A stretch of 7,211 nt of DNA, taken from positions 1 through 7,211 of the forward strand of contig DJHJ01000012.1 in NCBI GenBank assembly GCA_002433055.1, in the 5' to 3' direction. This stretch comes from Acidobacteriia bacterium UBA6623. GTDB taxonomy: Bacteria > Acidobacteriota > Terriglobia > Bryobacterales > UBA6623. Position 1 is the first letter of the stretch, and each line of letters begins with the position of its first letter. Position numbers and translations under genes: made by a program. Under the pieces are notes generated by a model. It made no database searches. It saw only the letters and a list, made by a program, of their open reading frames with translations, and was not told the origin of the DNA. Of this stretch, positions 5,468-7,211 are shown piece by piece.

Positions 5468-6820
5468 CTAAGATCGTCGTCCTCTTGGCCTCTGGCGATT
5501 GGGTCTACCTGGACCTTTGCTGCGATTCTGACCTTTTGGTGACCTTTGATGACCACCAACACTTGTGATGATTGCTTCGTACTTTTCGAGAATGACATCC
5601 CAACTGTAATTACGCCGAACGTAATCTTGTCCGTTTTGACCCATTTTGGTTCTCAAATCAGAGTTATTCATCAATAGTTTGAGGCATTCGACAAACTCTT
5701 CTCGGTTTTCATAATACAGACCGGCGTTGCTGCGCTGGCAGTGGTCCATGACTACGTCACTTCTAGCGTTCGCTAAAATTGGGGTTCCCACGGCAAAGGA
5801 TTCCAATGCGAGAAGGGATAGACTCTCGTAAGGTGACGGCACGAGAACGACGGTAGCTGCTTCAAGGGCTTCTAGGCGCTCGGTCTCTGGAAGCATACCA
5901 GCGAATCTGATGAATGATTCGTTAGGGATGGGCATCAATTTAATGCCCATGAGTGCAAGTGTGGCGTCGCCCTGCTCTTTAGAATAGGTGCTGAAATACT
6001 CGATGAGTTCCTCGCAGCCTTTGCCGGGGTCGATACGTCCTCCATACAAAGCAAACGGGTCGAAGAATCGATGACGTTGCCGAAACACTCCGCCGCGAGC
6101 TACTTGATAGCCATCTTGCGGTCGAGCATCAGAATTCTTGGCATCCGCAAGAAAGTCATCTGCGTTATTGGTGTTTTGGGCGTCATTCTCAATAGCGAGA
6201 TCCATTTCTGGCGGTAGGTCGACACCACAACCAACGACCTCTTGGATTTTTGCGCCGGGTGCAAAACGTTGACGTAGGAAACCTTGTTCCACACTTGTGT
6301 TGTAGGCGATAGCAGATGGCTGCGAAAATACCTTCTTGTAGATGTTTAGACGAATAGCTGGTTCATCGTGAGCTGTAGGGACCAGAATACTTTTTCTGGG
6401 AGCAACATTCAGTCCCAGCACCGTAGGTGCGTACAAATAGGTGAAAAAAATCAGTGCATCATACGAACGGTGTTGTTGTTCTAGAAAATCGATGAGTGCT
6501 GGGCACCAAGGTCCCTGCTGTTTCAACCAGTTCTCTTCATCTTCAGTGCTGTGTGGATGTGTGAAGATCCAATCGGAAAAAGCATTAAAGGCGTTGAGAT
6601 CCCTAGTCTCGGCATTCGCAAATCGCCGAACAGTCACTCCTCTTACTCTATCTTTACCTTCCGGGTAGGTATTTTCCCAAGTGGTATATTCCTTGGCGCA
6701 GGTGGTCAATATCTCCACGGTATGGTTTGCTGAAAGATGTTCAGCTACCAGGCGACAGTGATATTCAGATCCACCAAGGATCTCTGTGCCGTAACGTTGA
6801 ACGATGAAGGCAAGTTTCAC
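5468..6820 (-). CDS. GT4-family glycosyltransferase with acidic interdomain insert and arginine-rich tail
   Basis: A 450-residue GT-B fold enzyme expected to move a sugar from a nucleotide-sugar donor onto a glycan acceptor at the cytoplasmic side of the inner membrane. The N-terminal domain opens MKLAFIVQRYG, with the glycine-rich LGGSE loop (15-19) and HDEPA (151-155). The C-terminal domain starts near residue 255 with LYGGRIDPGKG (Arg262, Lys267) and carries the EX7E motif, Glu332 to Glu340, followed by VGTPILA. Two oddities: residues about 205-250 form a polar, Asp/Asn-rich stretch where relatives usually have a short linker, and the last 27 residues (424-450) hold eight Arg, two Lys and no acidic residue. 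No signal peptide or TM helix is seen. The GTG start at 6818-6820 overlaps the preceding gene's TGA (GTGA). No Shine-Dalgarno is obvious, so coupling is likely. The upstream neighbour is also GT4, pointing to a surface-polysaccharide or glycoconjugate cluster. Donor and acceptor cannot be told from sequence. Confidence 0.9.
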   Translation of the reverse strand: MKLAFIVQRYGTEILGGSEYHCRLVAEHLSANHTVEILTTCAKEYTTWENTYPEGKDRVRGVTVRRFANAETRDLNAFNAFSDWIFTHPHSTEDEENWLKQQGPWCPALIDFLEQQHRSYDALIFFTYLYAPTVLGLNVAPRKSILVPTAHDEPAIRLNIYKKVFSQPSAIAYNTSVEQGFLRQRFAPGAKIQEVVGCGVDLPPEMDLAIENDAQNTNNADDFLADAKNSDARPQDGYQVARGGVFRQRHRFFDPFALYGGRIDPGKGCEELIEYFSTYSKEQGDATLALMGIKLMPIPNESFIRFAGMLPETERLEALEAATVVLVPSPYESLSLLALESFAVGTPILANARSDVVMDHCQRSNAGLYYENREEFVECLKLLMNNSDLRTKMGQNGQDYVRRNYSWDVILEKYEAIITSVGGHQRSPKGQNRSKGPGRPNRQRPRGRRS

Positions 6821-7211
6821 GTAAGACTCGCAAGCAAATTTTGAAGTGCTGCGTCGACCGACGCAGGGCTGAATTCAAGTAAGCGTCTCCGCTGACCTGA
6901 AATTATCTTGTTCCTCAACGTATCATCGTACACCAGCATACCTAGGACTTCGGCGGCGTACTCCAAGTCTTTGGGCGTAAAACAAATTCCTGCACCGTCA
7001 AGCGTTTCAGGAATAGCGGTGGTTCCGTAGGCTAGGATTGGAAGATCCGCGGCCATAGCTTCGACGAGGGGCACGCAAAAGCCTTCATGTTCGCTCAAAG
7101 AAACATACGCCTTTGCTGTTTTGTAGTAGGTGGCAAGATCTTCGTTTGGAACGGCTCCTGTAAATACGAATCGATCGTCTCTCATACCGTACTTTGCCAT
7201 CAGCGAACGGA
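6817..7211 (-). CDS. GT4-family glycosyltransferase, C-terminal domain (5'-truncated by window edge)
   Basis: The frame is open to the right edge, and only about 131 C-terminal residues are visible. An ATG at 7198-7200 could be mistaken for a start, but codons upstream stay open (R-S-L before the Met). The text MAKYGMRDDRFVFTGAVPNEDL matches the middle of a GT4 Rossmann domain, not an N-terminus, so the real start is outside. The EX7E motif is present in SEHEGFCVPLVEAMA (from that Met: Glu39 and Glu47), followed by DLPILAYGTTAIPETL, which normally lines the nucleotide-sugar pocket. The TGA at 6817-6819 overlaps the next gene's GTG by four bases. It is the upstream member of a minus-strand operon with the 450-residue glycosyltransferase. 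The EHEGFCVPLVEA style resembles mannosyltransferase-like GT4 enzymes, but the sugar is not determinable here. Confidence 0.9.
   Translation of the reverse strand, partial: RSLMAKYGMRDDRFVFTGAVPNEDLATYYKTAKAYVSLSEHEGFCVPLVEAMAADLPILAYGTTAIPETLDGAGICFTPKDLEYAAEVLGMLVYDDTLRNKIISGQRRRLLEFSPASVDAALQNLLASLT

Noticed and set aside
5413..5598. Minus-strand 61-codon ORF overlapping the glycosyltransferase tail and the hairpin
   Set aside because: It is in another frame of the same strand, has no recognisable domain, and runs through the hairpin; the glycosyltransferase frame is continuous through the region.
6817..6820. Possibility that the two glycosyltransferase frames are one gene split by a frameshift
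   Set aside because: Each has its own EX7E motif, and the second begins with a complete N-terminal Rossmann domain, so they are two genes.
7198..7200. ATG as the true start of the right-edge glycosyltransferase
   Set aside because: The following sequence is mid-domain GT4 and the frame stays open to the edge; the gene is truncated by the window.

Overview
The window looks like chromosomal DNA of a Gram-negative bacterium. The best guess is Acidobacteriota, possibly the Vicinamibacteria side. That rests on three recognised sequence styles: the end of an outer-membrane receptor with a motif set I associate with that group, a sigma-54 activator whose C-terminal helix-turn-helix carries the PTTLNEMLKRYG signature, and a glycosyltransferase that opens MKLAFIVQRYG. 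No rRNA or marker gene is present, so this is a family-level impression, not a proof.

Layout. Bases 1-744 (+) are the 3' end of a TonB-dependent-receptor-like beta-barrel gene cut by the window edge. Bases 745-1005 are an AT-rich intergenic region of 261 bp. It holds a good candidate sigma-54 (-24/-12) promoter at 924-939 and, about 115 bp upstream of the predicted transcription start, an imperfect dyad (816-849) placed where an enhancer-binding protein would be expected to sit. Bases 1006-3936 (+) encode a large membrane histidine kinase (PDZ, multi-TM, GAF, PAS, HisKA, HATPase). Three bases later, 3940-5400 (+) encode a full-length NtrC-type response regulator (REC, sigma-54 AAA+, Fis-type HTH). 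The two form a tight operon and are almost certainly cognate. A perfect 11-bp hairpin at 5434-5458 separates this operon from a converging minus-strand operon of two GT4-family glycosyltransferases: a 5'-truncated one at 6817-7211 and a complete 450-residue one at 5468-6820. These two overlap by four bases (GTGA).

How it may work together. The kinase would sense an envelope or membrane signal and phosphorylate Asp55 of the regulator, which would activate sigma-54 promoters. The candidate promoter in front of the kinase suggests positive autoregulation. The glycosyltransferases belong to a surface-polysaccharide or glycoconjugate cluster extending beyond the right edge. A regulatory link is plausible by analogy with PrsK/PrsR-type kinase/sigma-54 activator pairs near exopolysaccharide genes, but nothing in the window proves it.

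Most notable are the sigma-54 promoter/dyad arrangement, the PDZ-containing multi-TM kinase, an unusual acidic linker plus arginine-rich tail in the complete glycosyltransferase, and a G7 tract in the receptor gene. I saw no RNA gene, CRISPR array, insertion sequence or phage gene.
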